Shown: positions 1 to 9,364 of the stretch, piece after piece
Numbering within the stretch: the stretch's first letter is position 1
How the letters are laid out: each line of letters opens with the position of its first letter
Program-made: the position numbers and the translations under genes
Notes under the pieces: model-generated
Told to the model about the DNA's origin: nothing
Database searches by the model: none
What the model saw: the letters and a program-made list of their open reading frames with translations, nothing else
Source of the DNA: Pseudonocardia autotrophica
GTDB taxonomy: Bacteria > Actinomycetota > Actinomycetes > Mycobacteriales > Pseudonocardiaceae
Length of the DNA: 64,000 nt
Reading direction: 5' to 3'
NCBI RefSeq assembly: GCF_003945385.1
Contig: NZ_AP018920.1
Coordinates: 992,001-1,056,000 of the forward strand

Positions 1-1095
1 GTCGACGGCGGGAGCTGGCCCTACTGCCCCCGCAGCATCCTGCGCCGGCAGATCGCCCGGGCCGCGGAGCTCGGCTACGAGTTCCGGATCGGGTTCGAGG
101 CGGAGTTCATGCTCGTCGATCACGACGAGAACGGGAAGCTGGTCGTCGCCGACCGCCACGACACGTGGCCGAAGCCCTGCTACGACGTCAAGGGCCTGAC
201 CAGGCAGTACGACTTCGTGACCCAGCTGTCGCGGTACGTGACCGGGCTCGGCTGGGAGAACTACGCGGTCGACCACGAGGACGCGAACGGCCAGTTCGAG
301 TGCAACGTGACCTTCGCCGACGCCCTGGAGACCGCCGATCGTGCGGTCTTCTTCCGCTACATGGTCGAGACCGTCGCACAGCAGCACGACATGATCGCCA
401 CGTTCATGCCGAAGCCGTTCACCGACAACACCGGGAACGGGTTCCACTACACGATGAGCCTCTGGGACCCGGAGACCGAGACCAACCTGTTCGAGGACCC
501 GCAGGACCCGCTGGGGCTGTCGCAGCTCGGCTACCGGTTCGCCGCCGGGATCCTCGACCACGCCCGCGGTTACGCCGCGATGGTGGCTCCCACGGTCAAC
601 AGCTACAAGCGGATGAAGGCCGGGACCGACGCGATCCGCACCTGGGTCCCGGTGGCCATGGCCTACGGGGGGAACAACCGTACCCAGATGCTGCGGATCG
701 CTCGGCCGGGTGCGATCGAGGACCGCACACCGGACTTCTCCGGAAGCCCGTACCTGGGGTTCGCGGCGGCGCTGGCGGCGGGTCTCGACGGTATCGAGCG
801 CAACCTGCAGGTCGGTGAACCGAACACCGCGAACCTCTACGAGTACTCGCCGCGCCAGCTCCGGGAGCGCGGTCTGGGGCTGCTGCCCGGCAGCCTGCTG
901 GAGGCGGTCCACTACCTGGAGAAGGACGACGTGCTCCGGTCGGCGTTCGGGACGGTGCCGGTGGACCGCGCGGACGCTCCCGGCGAGGTCGAGGACTTCG
1001 TGGACTACTACGCGCGCCTCAAGCGCGACGAGTTCCACGCCGTGAACGACGTGGTGGCTCAGCACGAGGTCGACCGCTACCTGCAGTTCCCGTGA
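1..1095 (+). CDS. Glutamine synthetase-family ligase (5' end outside window)
   Basis: The frame is open from base 1, so the N-terminal domain (roughly 100 residues in this family) lies upstream. Visible family motifs are the metal-binding FEAEFMLVD near the start, GNGFHYTMSLWD (the GxGxHxH-like ATP/metal region), NSYKRMKAG and NNRTQMLRI. These are typical of the glutamine synthetase catalytic barrel, which joins ammonia or an amine to a gamma-carboxylate using ATP. The divergent details (HYTMS in place of HVHQS) suggest a GlnA3/GlnA4-like or gamma-glutamyl-amine ligase rather than housekeeping GlnA, but this is inference. The ammonium channel gene starts 35 bases downstream on the same strand, supporting a nitrogen-assimilation unit. 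Confidence 0.85.
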   Translation, partial: VDGGSWPYCPRSILRRQIARAAELGYEFRIGFEAEFMLVDHDENGKLVVADRHDTWPKPCYDVKGLTRQYDFVTQLSRYVTGLGWENYAVDHEDANGQFECNVTFADALETADRAVFFRYMVETVAQQHDMIATFMPKPFTDNTGNGFHYTMSLWDPETETNLFEDPQDPLGLSQLGYRFAAGILDHARGYAAMVAPTVNSYKRMKAGTDAIRTWVPVAMAYGGNNRTQMLRIARPGAIEDRTPDFSGSPYLGFAAALAAGLDGIERNLQVGEPNTANLYEYSPRQLRERGLGLLPGSLLEAVHYLEKDDVLRSAFGTVPVDRADAPGEVEDFVDYYARLKRDEFHAVNDVVAQHEVDRYLQFP

Positions 1096-1130
1096 CCGCG
1101 GCGGGACGACGTACGGAGGGAGGACCGATC

Positions 1131-2279
1131 GTGACGATGCGTCGTGTGCTCGTGGTGGTCGCCATCGCGGTGCTGGCCTCGGTGCTCGGTGGCGGGGTCG
1201 CCTCGGCCGCGGAGGACGGCAGCCTGGAGGCCACGCTGTTCCAGTTCCACCGGGGTCAGGACATCTTCCTGATGCTGATGCTGGTGGCGTTCCTGATGTT
1301 GTTCATCCGCCGCTACGAGTGGGGGGTCTGCCTGGCGACCCTCCTCGTGCTCTCGGTCAGCTGGCCGCTCTACCTGATCGGGCACACCCTGCTGGGGAAC
1401 CCGCTCGACATCGAGGCGGTGATCCTCGGGGTCTTCGCCTCGATCACGCTCGTCATCGCGATCGGGGTGTTCCTGGGGCACATCTCGACGAGCCTGTTCC
1501 TGGTGGCGGCGGTGCTGTTCGTCCCCGGCTACATGCTCAACGAGTGGTTCATGTTCTCCTACCTCGACGGGGTGCTCGACGCAGGTGGGTCGATCCTGGT
1601 CCACATGTTCGCGGCCTACTGGGGCTGGGGCGTGATCCTCGCCCTGCGCAACAGTGCGATCCTCCGGGAACCGATGCGCACCACCACGCACAGTGTCTCG
1701 TTCGTGTGGCTGGCGAGCCTGCTGCTGTTCGTGCTCTGGCCGTCGTTCGTGACGGCGCTGCTGCCGCCGGACCAGATCATCCCGGCCATGATCAACTGCT
1801 ATTTGGCGTTGATGGCGTCCGCGCTGTGCGCCTACCTGCTGATGTACGTGCTGCGCCGGCGGATCGACCCGCTGGCGTACACCTACGCGCTCCTCGCGGG
1901 CGGGGTGGCGATCGGCGCGACGGTCGATCTCGCCACGCCGTGGCAGGCCTGGCTGATCGGTGCCGCCGGCGGGATCGTGTCGACCCTGTCGTTCCTGTAC
2001 CTCAACGACTGGCTGACCCGCCGGACCGGGCAGCTCGACACGATGGGCGTGCACAACCTGCACGGCGTCCCCGGTCTGCTCGGTGCGCTGGCCGCGTTCC
2101 TGGTGGCGGACGCCCCGGCGGGCCAGTGGGCGGCGATCGCCGGCGCGATCGTGATCGGCATGGTGACCGGTGCGGTGACCGGGCTGGTGCTGCGGCTGTT
2201 CCCCCGCCCGGGGCTGATGCTCGACGACGCCGAGGCGCTGACGGTGGAGGAGAGCAGGGAGACCGAGGCCCGCAGCTGA
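1131..2279 (+). CDS. Rh/Amt-type ammonium channel with signal peptide
   Basis: A 382-residue polytopic membrane protein. The GTG at 1131 is chosen because a strong Shine-Dalgarno (GGAGGGAGG, 1115-1123) sits 7 bases upstream; ATG at 1137 is the alternative. Residues 1-25 look like a signal peptide ending in VASA. About eleven hydrophobic segments follow. The pore histidine motifs resemble Rh proteins more than classic AmtB: GGSILVHMFAAYWGW and GVHNLHGVPGLLGAL. It should pass ammonia/ammonium through the cytoplasmic membrane. It follows the glutamine synthetase-like gene, so uptake or recycling of ammonium for that ligase is a reasonable inference. No glnK gene is visible alongside. Confidence 0.85.
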   Translation: MTMRRVLVVVAIAVLASVLGGGVASAAEDGSLEATLFQFHRGQDIFLMLMLVAFLMLFIRRYEWGVCLATLLVLSVSWPLYLIGHTLLGNPLDIEAVILGVFASITLVIAIGVFLGHISTSLFLVAAVLFVPGYMLNEWFMFSYLDGVLDAGGSILVHMFAAYWGWGVILALRNSAILREPMRTTTHSVSFVWLASLLLFVLWPSFVTALLPPDQIIPAMINCYLALMASALCAYLLMYVLRRRIDPLAYTYALLAGGVAIGATVDLATPWQAWLIGAAGGIVSTLSFLYLNDWLTRRTGQLDTMGVHNLHGVPGLLGALAAFLVADAPAGQWAAIAGAIVIGMVTGAVTGLVLRLFPRPGLMLDDAEALTVEESRETEARS

Positions 2280-2336
2280 GCGGGTGCGGGCACCGTCCGG
2301 GGCGGCAGCGGCGCCCCGGGCGGCTGCCCCGCCGGC

Positions 2337-3089
2337 TCAGTTCGCGGCCGGTGCCCGCCCCGCCGACTCGTCGGTGGGCAGTACCGAGTCCGGGCTGTCG
2401 GAGCCGAAGACGATGGCGCGGAGCTGGGCCCGGGTGTGGTCGAGGTGCTCGCGCATGGTGCGCGCGGCGCGGTCCGCATCCCGGGCGGCGACCGCGTCGA
2501 GGATCTGCCGGTGATCGGCGATGGTCTCCCGGACCGGTTCGGCGAACGGGAGCAGGTCGTGCGGACTGAACAGATCCCCGCGCGAGGACTGGATCGCCTC
2601 GGCCAGCCGGTCGCTGCGGGCGGCCCGCGCGAGGCCGAGGTGGAACTGCGAGTCGGCGTGCCGGAACGTCGCCCGGCCGTCGACAGCGCGCAGCGCGTCG
2701 ATCGCCTCCTGCAGGGCGACCAGGTCGTCCGGCTGGTGCCGCCGGGCGGCCAGTACGGCGGTCTCGGTCTCCAGAGCGATGCGGAAGTCGAGGATGTCGT
2801 CGATCTCGCCGTCCTGGGTCCGCATCCGGGCCCGCCACGCGGCGGCCGGCTGGTGCAGCTCGGTCACGTAGGTGCCGCCGGTCGCGCCGCGCCGTACGTC
2901 GACGTAGCCCTCGGCCCGCAGCTGTCTGATCGCCTCCCGGAGGCTGATCCGCGCCACGCCCAGCTGCTCGGCGAGCTCCCGCTCCGGGGGCAGCCGCTCG
3001 CCGGGGCCGACCTTGCCCTGATGGATCAGGGTGCGCAGATGGTCGGCGACGGCCTTGGCCAGCGTCGTCGCCGTCACTACACCTGCCAT
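2337..3089 (-). CDS. GntR-family regulator, FadR/FCD subfamily
   Basis: A 250-residue protein. The N-terminal winged helix (residues about 10-75) contains GERLPPERELAEQLGVARISLREAIRQL, typical of GntR, and the rest is an all-helical FCD ligand-binding domain with the metal-site pattern DSQFHLGLA followed by a downstream ADHRQILDAV. FCD regulators usually repress nearby catabolic or transport genes and respond to small carboxylic acids. It converges on the ammonium channel gene, only 57 bases away tail to tail. Its target is not evident from the sequence. Confidence 0.85.
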   Translation of the reverse strand: MAGVVTATTLAKAVADHLRTLIHQGKVGPGERLPPERELAEQLGVARISLREAIRQLRAEGYVDVRRGATGGTYVTELHQPAAAWRARMRTQDGEIDDILDFRIALETETAVLAARRHQPDDLVALQEAIDALRAVDGRATFRHADSQFHLGLARAARSDRLAEAIQSSRGDLFSPHDLLPFAEPVRETIADHRQILDAVAARDADRAARTMREHLDHTRAQLRAIVFGSDSPDSVLPTDESAGRAPAAN

Positions 3090-3173
3090 GACCTCAGGGT
3101 ACCCGCAGGGGCGGAGAACCGGCTCGCGTACCAGGTCCGGGGCCCGCGCGACGACCGCCCCGGCAGCCCGCGA

Positions 3174-3767
3174 TCAGCCGGACAGCGGGTGGAAGCGGTT
3201 CTGCGCCGGCTCCAGCCCGTCGGCCAGCAGCGCCTCGGCGGCGTCGGCGGCCAGATCGATCCCGAGATCGAGCTCCTTGTTCTCGGTACCGGAGAAGCGC
3301 TTCAGCACGTAGTCGGCCGGGTCCTGCCTGCCGGGCGGGCGCCCGATGCCGAACCGGATGCGCAGGTAGTCCTTCGTGCCCAGGGAGCGGCTGATCGAGC
3401 GCAGGCCGTTGTGCCCGCCCTCGCCGCCGCCGCGCTTGAGCCGGATCACGCCGAACTCGAGATCCAGCTCGTCGTGGACGACGATCACCTCGGTCGGCGG
3501 GATCGAGAAGTACTGCACCAGCCCGGCGACCGGACCGCCCGAGAGGTTCATGTAGGTCCTCGGGACGGCCAGGGTCACCGGGCGGCCGGACAGCCGGCCC
3601 TGGGCCACATCGGAGTTCGTCCGCTTGTGGACCGAGAACCGGCCGGCGCCGGCCCGCGCCGCCAGCAGTGCGGCGACGCGGGTACCGACGTTGTGCCGGG
3701 TCCCGGCGTAGTCCGGGCCCGGGTTACCGAGCCCGACGACCAGCGCGGGCCCCGGCACGGGGCTCAC
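3174..3767 (-). CDS. pth: Peptidyl-tRNA hydrolase
   Basis: A 197-residue protein of normal family length. It recycles peptidyl-tRNA released from stalled ribosomes. The signature [17 protein letters not shown] near the N-terminus contains the catalytic His (TRHN), and YMNLSG plus the VHDELDL motif are the other active-site elements. Its start overlaps the stop of rplY by four bases, so it is translationally coupled. The rplY-pth pair and neighbouring prs-glmU are a conserved actinobacterial order. Confidence 0.97.
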   Translation of the reverse strand: MSPVPGPALVVGLGNPGPDYAGTRHNVGTRVAALLAARAGAGRFSVHKRTNSDVAQGRLSGRPVTLAVPRTYMNLSGGPVAGLVQYFSIPPTEVIVVHDELDLEFGVIRLKRGGGEGGHNGLRSISRSLGTKDYLRIRFGIGRPPGRQDPADYVLKRFSGTENKELDLGIDLAADAAEALLADGLEPAQNRFHPLSG

Positions 3768-4456
3768 TTGGCGTCGTCGGAGGACTCGGCGGAGCCCTCG
3801 GAGCTGTCGTCGGAGCCCTCGGCGGCCTCGGCGGCGGCCTCCTCCTCGTCGGACGGCTCCTCGACGACGCCGGCACCCTCGGTGTCGATCTCGGCCTCGA
3901 GGTCTTCCTCGGTCGGGGCCGGGACGACCTGCACGACCAGGTACTCCTCGTCGGTCCGGAGCTCGACGCCGTTCGGCAGGCGGAGGTCCTTCGCGAAGTA
4001 CTGGGTGCCGATCTCGGCGTCCTCCACGGAGATCTCGATGTTCTCCGGGATGTTCAGCACGTCGGCCTCGACCAGGACGGTGTTCAGGTCCTGGGTGACC
4101 AGCGAGCCGGGGGCGGCGTCGCCGGTGACGACGACGTCGAGCTCGACCTCGACCTTCTCGCCACGCTTGATGACGAGCAGGTCGACGTGCTCGATGTAGG
4201 GGCGCAGCGGGTGCACGACCACGGTCTTGGTCAGGGCGAGCTGCGGGGTGTTGCCGTCGACGTCGAGCTCGAGCACGGCGTTGCGGCCCTGCTCGCGGAC
4301 GACGGCGGCGAACTCCAGCGACGGCAGCGACAGGTGCACCGGGTCGGTGCCGTGCCCGTAGAGGACGGCGGGGATCTTGCCGGCCCGGCGGGTGCGGCGG
4401 GCGGCGCCCTTGCCGAACTCGGTCCGGTTCTCGGCGGGAATGCGGGTCTGGGCCAC
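3764..4456 (-). CDS. rplY: 50S ribosomal protein L25/general stress protein Ctc
   Basis: A 230-residue long form of L25. The N-terminal 5S-rRNA-binding L25 domain (about 1-95, [26 protein letters not shown]) is followed by the TL5/Ctc beta domain (about 100-185) and an acidic Glu/Ser-rich tail typical of actinobacterial homologues. It starts with GTG at 4456 with GAGGAG upstream. First gene of the two-gene unit with pth. Confidence 0.96.
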   Translation of the reverse strand: MAQTRIPAENRTEFGKGAARRTRRAGKIPAVLYGHGTDPVHLSLPSLEFAAVVREQGRNAVLELDVDGNTPQLALTKTVVVHPLRPYIEHVDLLVIKRGEKVEVELDVVVTGDAAPGSLVTQDLNTVLVEADVLNIPENIEISVEDAEIGTQYFAKDLRLPNGVELRTDEEYLVVQVVPAPTEEDLEAEIDTEGAGVVEEPSDEEEAAAEAAEGSDDSSEGSAESSDDAK

Positions 4457-4677
4457 GGGACTGCTCCTCGGTTCTTGCTGCGTTCTGCGCTCTGGAAGGC
4501 GTGCGCGCGGCGAGGAGCCGACCGGGATCGGCCCACGTCGATCACGGCGGGTCAGCGTGCACCCGCCCTCGCCGCGGAGATGCCGGAAGTCTACGACACG
4601 GCCCTACTACACCCTGAGGCCCCCACCCGCAACGCCGCGAACGGTGCGAATGGCGGGCGGGCGCGGAGCGACGAAAC

Positions 4678-4704
4678 GGCGCCCCACCGAACCGGTGGGG
4701 CGCC
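4678..4704 (-). terminator. Hairpin terminator after prs
   Basis: Perfect 11-bp inverted repeat (GGCGCCCCACC / GGTGGGGCGCC) with a 5-base loop, 21 bases past the prs stop codon. On the minus strand it is followed by GTTTCGT, a weak U-rich tail. It probably ends the glmU-prs transcript. Confidence 0.75.
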
Positions 4705-4725
4705 GTCCGCCGGTGCGTGGGGACT

Positions 4726-5706
4726 TCAGGCGTTGCCGTCGAACAGGCTGGTCACCGAGCCGTCCTCGAAGACCTGGTGGATCGCCTCGGCCAGCAGCGG
4801 GGCGATCGGCAGCACAGTCATCGCGTCGAAGCGCTTCTCGTCCGGGATCGGCAGCGAGTCGGTGAAGATCACCTCGGACGCGCCGCAGTTCGCCAGCCGC
4901 TCGGTGGCCGGGCCGGAGAGCACGCCGTGCGTGGCGGCGACCAGCACCTCGGTGGCGCCCTCCTTGAGCAGCACGTCGACCGCCTTCGCCACGGTGCCAC
5001 CGGTGTCGATCATGTCGTCGATGACCACGCAGCAGCGGCCCTCGATGTCACCGACCACCCGGTTGGCGACGGCCTCGTTGGGCTTGCGCGGATCACGCGT
5101 CTTGTGGATGAACGCCAGTGGTGTCCCGCCCAGGGTCTCCGCCCAGCGCTCGGCCAGCCGCACCCGGCCCGAGTCCGGGGAGACGACGGCGAAGTTGGCG
5201 TCCGGCCGGGTGTCCTTGATGTGCCGGGACAGCACCGGCAGCGCGAACAGGTGGTCCACCGGGCCGTCGAAGAAGCCCTGGATCTGCGAGGTGTGCAGGT
5301 CCACGGTGAGGATCCGGTCGGCTCCTGCGGTCTTGAACATGTCCGCGACCAGGCGGGCCGAGATGGGCTCGCGGCCGCGGTGCTTCTTGTCCTGGCGGGC
5401 GTAGCCCCAGAACGGCATGACGGCGGTGATCCGCTTGGCCGAGCCGCGCTTGAGCGCGTCGACCATGATCAGCTGCTCCATGATCGCGTCGTTGATCGGG
5501 GCGGAGTGCGCCTGGATCACGAACGCGTCACTGCCGCGGACGGACTCCTCGAAACGGCAGAAGATCTCGCCGTTGGCGAAGGAGTAGGCCGACTGCGGTG
5601 TGACCGTGACGTCGAGCTCCTTGGCCACGTGCTCGGCCAGCTCGGGGTGCGCCCGTCCGGAGAAGAGCATCATGTTCTTCTTCGGGGTTCCTGCGATCGC
5701 GCTCAC
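4726..5706 (-). CDS. prs: Ribose-phosphate pyrophosphokinase (PRPP synthetase)
   Basis: A 326-residue enzyme making PRPP from ribose-5-phosphate and ATP for nucleotide, His and Trp synthesis and, in actinomycetes, arabinan precursors. Class I motifs are present: [19 protein letters not shown] at the N-terminus, [14 protein letters not shown] (ATP flexible loop), [11 protein letters not shown] and the PRPP-binding loop [12 protein letters not shown]. The GTG start overlaps the glmU stop by four bases, so the two genes are coupled. A hairpin terminator follows. Confidence 0.97.
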   Translation of the reverse strand: MSAIAGTPKKNMMLFSGRAHPELAEHVAKELDVTVTPQSAYSFANGEIFCRFEESVRGSDAFVIQAHSAPINDAIMEQLIMVDALKRGSAKRITAVMPFWGYARQDKKHRGREPISARLVADMFKTAGADRILTVDLHTSQIQGFFDGPVDHLFALPVLSRHIKDTRPDANFAVVSPDSGRVRLAERWAETLGGTPLAFIHKTRDPRKPNEAVANRVVGDIEGRCCVVIDDMIDTGGTVAKAVDVLLKEGATEVLVAATHGVLSGPATERLANCGASEVIFTDSLPIPDEKRFDAMTVLPIAPLLAEAIHQVFEDGSVTSLFDGNA

Positions 5707-7292
5707 CGTGCGGTGCCTCCTCGGCTGAGGTCTCTGTTCCCGGTGTCACCGTTGTCGGTGTCACCGGTCCGGACGTCGCTGTCGTCCTGGTGCGTGGCCC
5801 GATGCGCCCCCGCCCGCTCGGCCGCCTCGGCGGCCGGTGTCCCCGGGCGCTTGCGGGGCACCCACCCCTCGATGGTGCGCTGTGTCCCACCCGACACCGC
5901 GAGCGCCCCCGGCGGTACGTCCGAGCGCAGCACGGTCCCGGCGCCGGTGTAGGCGCCGTCCCCGACGGTGACCGGAGCGATGAACATGGTGTCCGAGCCG
6001 GTCCGCACGTGCGAGCCGATCGTCGTCCGCTGCTTGCGGACGCCGTCGTAGTTGACGAACACCGATGAGGCGCCGATGTTGCTCATCTCGCCGATCGAGG
6101 CGTCGCCGACGTAGGTCAGGTGCGGCACCTTGCTGCCCGCGCCGATGTCGGCGTTCTTGACCTCGACGAACGTGCCGATCTTGCCGCGGGGCCCGAGCCG
6201 GGCGCCCGGTCGCAGGTAGGCGAACGGCCCGACCGAGGCGTCGGCGCCGATCTCGGCGTCCGAGCCGTGCGTGCGGACGACGGTCGCGCCCGGCCCGACG
6301 GCGCAGGCGGTGAGCGTGCTGTCCGGCCCGATCTCGGCGCCGTCGCCCACCGTGCAGGTGTCGTACAGCTGGGTCCCCGGGTGCAGGACGACGTCGGTGC
6401 CCAGATGCACCTGGACATCCACCCAGGTGGTGGCCGGGTCGACGACGGTCACGCCGTCGACCATCCACCGCCGCAGCACCCGGCGGTTCAGCTCGGCGCG
6501 CAGCTCGGCGAGCTGCACCCGGTCGTTCACCCCGCGCAGCAGCCACTCGTCGGCGCAGCGCACCGCGTGCACCGGCCGCCCGGCCTCGACGGCGGCGCCG
6601 ACCAGGTCGGTCAGGTACAGCTCCTGCTGGGAGTTGTGGGCGGCGAGGCCGCCGATCCCGGCCCGCAGGAACTCCGCGTCGAAGGCGTAGACGCCCGAAT
6701 TGACCTCGCTGATCGCGCGCTGGGCCGCGGTGGCGTCGGCGTGCTCGACGATGGCGGTCACCGGCCGGGCCGGGTCGGAGTCGTCGCGCACGATCCGGCC
6801 GTACCCGGTGGGGTCGTCCGGGTCGCAGGTCAGCAGTGTGACCGCGGCCCCGGCCCGCTCGTGCTCGCCGACCAGCGCGGTGAGCGTGGCGGTGTCGAGC
6901 AGCGGGACGTCGCCGTAGGTGACCAGGACGGTCCCGGCCAGGTCGGACGGGAGCGCGGTGAGCCCGGCGCGGACCGCGTCACCGGTGCCGAGCCGGTTCT
7001 CCTGTACCGCGGCGGTGACGGTGCGGCCGAGCTCGACGGCGATGCCGGTGACGGCGTCGGTGACCCGCTCGCGCTCGTGCCCGACGACGACCACGAGATG
7101 CTCCGGTGGCACCGCGGCCACCGCGTGCAGTGCGTGTCCCAGCATGCTGCGACCGCCGAGCCGGTGCAGCACCTTCGGCGTCGCCGAGCGCATCCGGGAG
7201 CCCGCCCCGGCTGCCAGGACCACCGCCGCGGCGGCGCCGGGTGCGGTCGGGTCGGTGCGGTCGCCGGTGCCGCCCTGGTGGGCATCGGGCAT
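5703..7292 (-). CDS. glmU: Bifunctional GlmU: GlcN-1-P acetyltransferase and UDP-GlcNAc pyrophosphorylase
   Basis: A 529-residue bifunctional enzyme making UDP-GlcNAc for peptidoglycan. The N-terminal nucleotidyltransferase domain has [17 protein letters not shown] and YGDVPLL; the C-terminal left-handed beta-helix has repeated hexapeptides and the acetyl-CoA site region ([25 protein letters not shown]). I chose the ATG at 7292 because AGGAGG lies just upstream; the frame is open 29 codons further, but that extension is unlike the family. The C-terminal tail of about 50 residues is low-complexity and variable, as in other actinobacteria. Confidence 0.96.
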   Translation of the reverse strand: MPDAHQGGTGDRTDPTAPGAAAAVVLAAGAGSRMRSATPKVLHRLGGRSMLGHALHAVAAVPPEHLVVVVGHERERVTDAVTGIAVELGRTVTAAVQENRLGTGDAVRAGLTALPSDLAGTVLVTYGDVPLLDTATLTALVGEHERAGAAVTLLTCDPDDPTGYGRIVRDDSDPARPVTAIVEHADATAAQRAISEVNSGVYAFDAEFLRAGIGGLAAHNSQQELYLTDLVGAAVEAGRPVHAVRCADEWLLRGVNDRVQLAELRAELNRRVLRRWMVDGVTVVDPATTWVDVQVHLGTDVVLHPGTQLYDTCTVGDGAEIGPDSTLTACAVGPGATVVRTHGSDAEIGADASVGPFAYLRPGARLGPRGKIGTFVEVKNADIGAGSKVPHLTYVGDASIGEMSNIGASSVFVNYDGVRKQRTTIGSHVRTGSDTMFIAPVTVGDGAYTGAGTVLRSDVPPGALAVSGGTQRTIEGWVPRKRPGTPAAEAAERAGAHRATHQDDSDVRTGDTDNGDTGNRDLSRGGTAR

Positions 7293-7567
7293 GTTCGGTT
7301 CCTCCTGCTGGGGTTCCCGCCGCCGGTCGGACGGCCCGTGCCCGGCCGCGTCGCGGACGGTCGGTCGATCGTGGTGCAACGGCCCCCCGTGCCGGTACGG
7401 GATCGTACGGGGCGGCTCCGCGCCGGTCCCGGGCCGTGGCCGCGGTACCCGGACGGGTGGCCCTGGTGAAGATCAAACGTTCGGGTGGTGACCGGGCCGC
7501 GGCGGCGTCGTTCAACCGGGCACGTGACGGCCACGGTGGCCGGGGCACGGTGGCGAGCGGGAGTGCG

Positions 7568-8122
7568 ATGACGCGCGAGGTCGGGGGTCGCCACCGGCGG
7601 TCCCGCACGATGACGGTCCTGGTCACGGTGACGACCCTGGCTCTCGGTGTGCTGCTGGCCGGGACGGCCTCGGCCGCACAGTCCGGGACGGCCTCGGCGG
7701 CACCGTCCGGGACGGCCGCGGCTGCACCGGCCCCGGCTGCTCCTGCGGAGGGGGCCGGCGGGCGGACCGAGGGCACGCCGTGCAGTACCGAGGCGCGTGC
7801 CTGCGTGGACCGGGCGGGTCGCACCGCGTGGCTGATCCGGGACGGCCGGATCGAGGCCGGGCCGGTGCGGGTGTCGCCCGGCGGGCAGGGCCGGGAGACC
7901 CCGCTCGGGACGTTCCAGGTCGAGTGGAAGAACCGCGACCACCGCAGCACCGAGTTCAACGGTGCGCCGATGCCGTTCGCGGTGTTCTTCGCCCCCGGTG
8001 GCATCGCCTTCCACGAGGGGAACCTGGACTCGCCGTCGGCCGGCTGCGTGCGGCTGGACCGGGCGAACGCCGAGCGCTGGTTCGCCACGCTGCAGGTCGG
8101 GGACCGGGTCGAGGTGCGCTGA
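7568..8122 (+). CDS. Secreted L,D-transpeptidase (YkuD domain)
   Basis: A 184-residue exported protein. An Arg-rich N-terminus and hydrophobic segment ending GTASAA form a signal peptide, followed by an Ala/Pro/Ser linker to about residue 65. The YkuD catalytic domain carries FHEGNLDSPSAGCVRL with the nucleophilic Cys in SAGC and an upstream His, the hallmark of enzymes that form 3-3 crosslinks in peptidoglycan or attach proteins to it. It is shorter than Ldt enzymes that also carry Ig-like domains. The gene diverges from glmU across 275 bases in which I see no other gene. Confidence 0.85.
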   Translation: MTREVGGRHRRSRTMTVLVTVTTLALGVLLAGTASAAQSGTASAAPSGTAAAAPAPAAPAEGAGGRTEGTPCSTEARACVDRAGRTAWLIRDGRIEAGPVRVSPGGQGRETPLGTFQVEWKNRDHRSTEFNGAPMPFAVFFAPGGIAFHEGNLDSPSAGCVRLDRANAERWFATLQVGDRVEVR

Positions 8123-8202
8123 GACGACCGCTCGCCGCCCGCTCGACGCCTTTCGTCGCGGCGGGCGCCGGAGCGGGAGTCGAGCGTGCCGGATTCGGGT
8201 TG

Positions 8203-8222
8203 ATCGGTTGCGTACAACCGAT
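8203..8222. promoter_or_regulatory. Inverted repeat upstream of the OsmC gene, candidate operator
   Basis: Perfect 8-bp inverted repeat ATCGGTTG / CAACCGAT with a CGTA spacer, 22 bases before the OsmC start. The core TTG-N4-CAA is reminiscent of sites bound by MarR/OhrR peroxide sensors, which commonly control Ohr/OsmC genes. No such regulator gene is adjacent, so the assignment is inference. Confidence 0.45.
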
Positions 8223-8243
8223 TCCGATCCGCCTGGAGGCACC

Positions 8244-8687
8244 ATGCCCACCCGCAGCGCCCGCACCGCCTGGAACGGCACCCTCGAGCAGGGCACGGGT
8301 CAGGTCGAGCTCAGCAGCTCGAAGGCCGGCACCTACGAGGTCAGCTTCCCGAAGCGGGCCGCCGACGAGGCGGGCGGAGCCACGTCGCCGGAGGAGCTGA
8401 TCGCGGCCGCGCACTCGGCCTGTTACGCGATGTCGCTCTCGGCAGGCATCGGTCAGGCCGGCGGCACCCCGGAGTCGCTCGACGTCTCCGCGGACGTCTC
8501 GCTCGGCCCGGACGAGGCGAACGGCGGCTTCAAGCTGACCGGCATCACGCTGAAGGTCCGCGCCGAGGTCACCGGGCTGGACGAGGACGGCTTCCGCAAG
8601 GCCGCCGAGGCGGCCAAGGCCGGCTGCCCGGTCTCGAAGGCGCTCACCGGCGTCGAGATCACCCTGGACGCCGCGCTCGAGAGCTGA
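8244..8687 (+). CDS. OsmC/Ohr-family peroxiredoxin
   Basis: A 147-residue protein of normal OsmC length. The two reactive cysteines are in HSACYAMSLS and AGCPVSKAL, the thiol pair that reduces organic hydroperoxides in this family. The TSPEELIAAAHSACYAM stretch is typical of the OsmC branch. CTGGAGGC lies at proper spacing before the ATG. It appears monocistronic, between an operator-like repeat and a strong terminator. Confidence 0.92.
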   Translation: MPTRSARTAWNGTLEQGTGQVELSSSKAGTYEVSFPKRAADEAGGATSPEELIAAAHSACYAMSLSAGIGQAGGTPESLDVSADVSLGPDEANGGFKLTGITLKVRAEVTGLDEDGFRKAAEAAKAGCPVSKALTGVEITLDAALES

Positions 8688-8712
8688 GCGGCGCGCCGCA
8701 ACCACCACCGCC

Positions 8713-8745
8713 CGGGGGCGGGCCGGGACTCCCGGCCCGCCCCCG
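8713..8745 (+). terminator. Strong GC-rich hairpin terminator
   Basis: Perfect 15-bp inverted repeat with a 3-base loop (left arm 8713-8727, right arm 8731-8745), 25 bases after the OsmC stop. There is no long U-tract, as is common in actinobacteria. It separates the OsmC gene from the Gly-rich peptide cassette. Confidence 0.8.
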
Positions 8746-8805
8746 ACTCGTTGTGGGGCGCTGTCGGGATCAGTGGCCGATCCGGTCATCTCCGTACCGC
8801 GAGAA

Positions 8806-8822
8806 CGAACCTACGTGGTTCG
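8806..8822. promoter_or_regulatory. Inverted repeat upstream of the Gly-rich peptide gene
   Basis: CGAACC-TACGT-GGTTCG, a perfect 6-bp inverted repeat in a locally AT-richer stretch (about 8800-8855), with a further 8-bp palindrome GTACGTAC at 8835-8842. It lies about 145 bases before the peptide start. It could be a regulator site for the cassette, but no regulator can be matched to it by sequence alone. Confidence 0.3.
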
Positions 8823-8965
8823 AGCCATTGATTTGTACGTACCGATTCTGATTGCGGGCCGCTCGCCGGGGCGGCCAGGATGGAAACCAGATCGGCTCGA
8901 CCGAGTCGATTCCCGAGAACGTGGAGCGCGATCCACGACTCCGAATCGAGAAAAGGAGTCCGCAT

Positions 8966-9322
8966 ATGAGCGACTCGATCTCCCGGCACCTGGACACCGA
9001 GCACGTCGAGCTTCTCCCGGCCCGTACCCAGATGACCCTGCTGGGTGTCATCGGTGGGTCCGGCGGCGACGGTGGCTCCGGTGGCGACGGCGGCGACTCG
9101 TCGGCGTCGGCCGACGGTGGCTCCGGTGGCAGCGGCACGAACGTGTCCGTGCTCAGCGGTTTCAGCGTCATCGGTGACGGTGGCAGCACCAACCAGCTGG
9201 CCGAGGGCGGCTCCGGCGGCGACGGCGGCAACGCCTCGTCCGACGGTGGCGACGGCGGCAGCGGTGGCGACGGCGGCTCCGGTGGAGACGCCGACTCCTG
9301 GGTCTTCCAGAACTGGCGCTGA
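8966..9322 (+). CDS. Small Gly/Ser/Asp-rich peptide, candidate RiPP-like precursor
   Basis: A 118-residue protein with AAAAGGAG 7 bases before the ATG. Residues 1-29 (beginning MSDSISRHLDTEHVELLPAR) are non-repetitive and leader-like. Most of the remainder is GGSGGDGG-type repeats, interrupted by a hydrophobic island (NVSVLSGFSVIG, about residues 60-71) and ending in the aromatic tail DSWVFQNWR. There is no signal peptide and no membrane segment. The next gene encodes an M50 metalloprotease with an RRE-like domain, and two hairpins lie between them, the layout of a precursor and its processing enzyme. I know no named family with certainty. Alternatives are a Gly-rich structural or calcium-binding protein. 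Function unproven. Confidence 0.7.
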   Translation: MSDSISRHLDTEHVELLPARTQMTLLGVIGGSGGDGGSGGDGGDSSASADGGSGGSGTNVSVLSGFSVIGDGGSTNQLAEGGSGGDGGNASSDGGDGGSGGDGGSGGDADSWVFQNWR

Positions 9323-9331
9323 GCCATCCGT

Positions 9332-9355
9332 GGAAATCATTGTGAAATGATTTCC
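9332..9355 (+). promoter_or_regulatory. AT-rich stem-loop between peptide and protease genes
   Basis: Perfect 10-bp stem GGAAATCATT / AATGATTTCC closed by GTGA, which is a GNRA-type tetraloop in RNA. It begins 10 bases after the peptide stop codon. The AT-rich stem is conspicuous in such GC-rich DNA. It may stabilise the 3' end of the peptide transcript or act as an attenuator. Confidence 0.6.
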
Positions 9356-9364
9356 GGGTAGTCG

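Noticed and set aside
2298..2330. Possible hairpin between the ammonium channel and GntR genes
   Set aside because: Only short, broken stems can be drawn; not convincing as a terminator.
9051..9300. RTX-type calcium repeats in the Gly-rich peptide
   Set aside because: The RTX nonapeptide GGxGxDxxx with its hydrophobic position is not maintained; the repeat is mostly GGSGGDGG.
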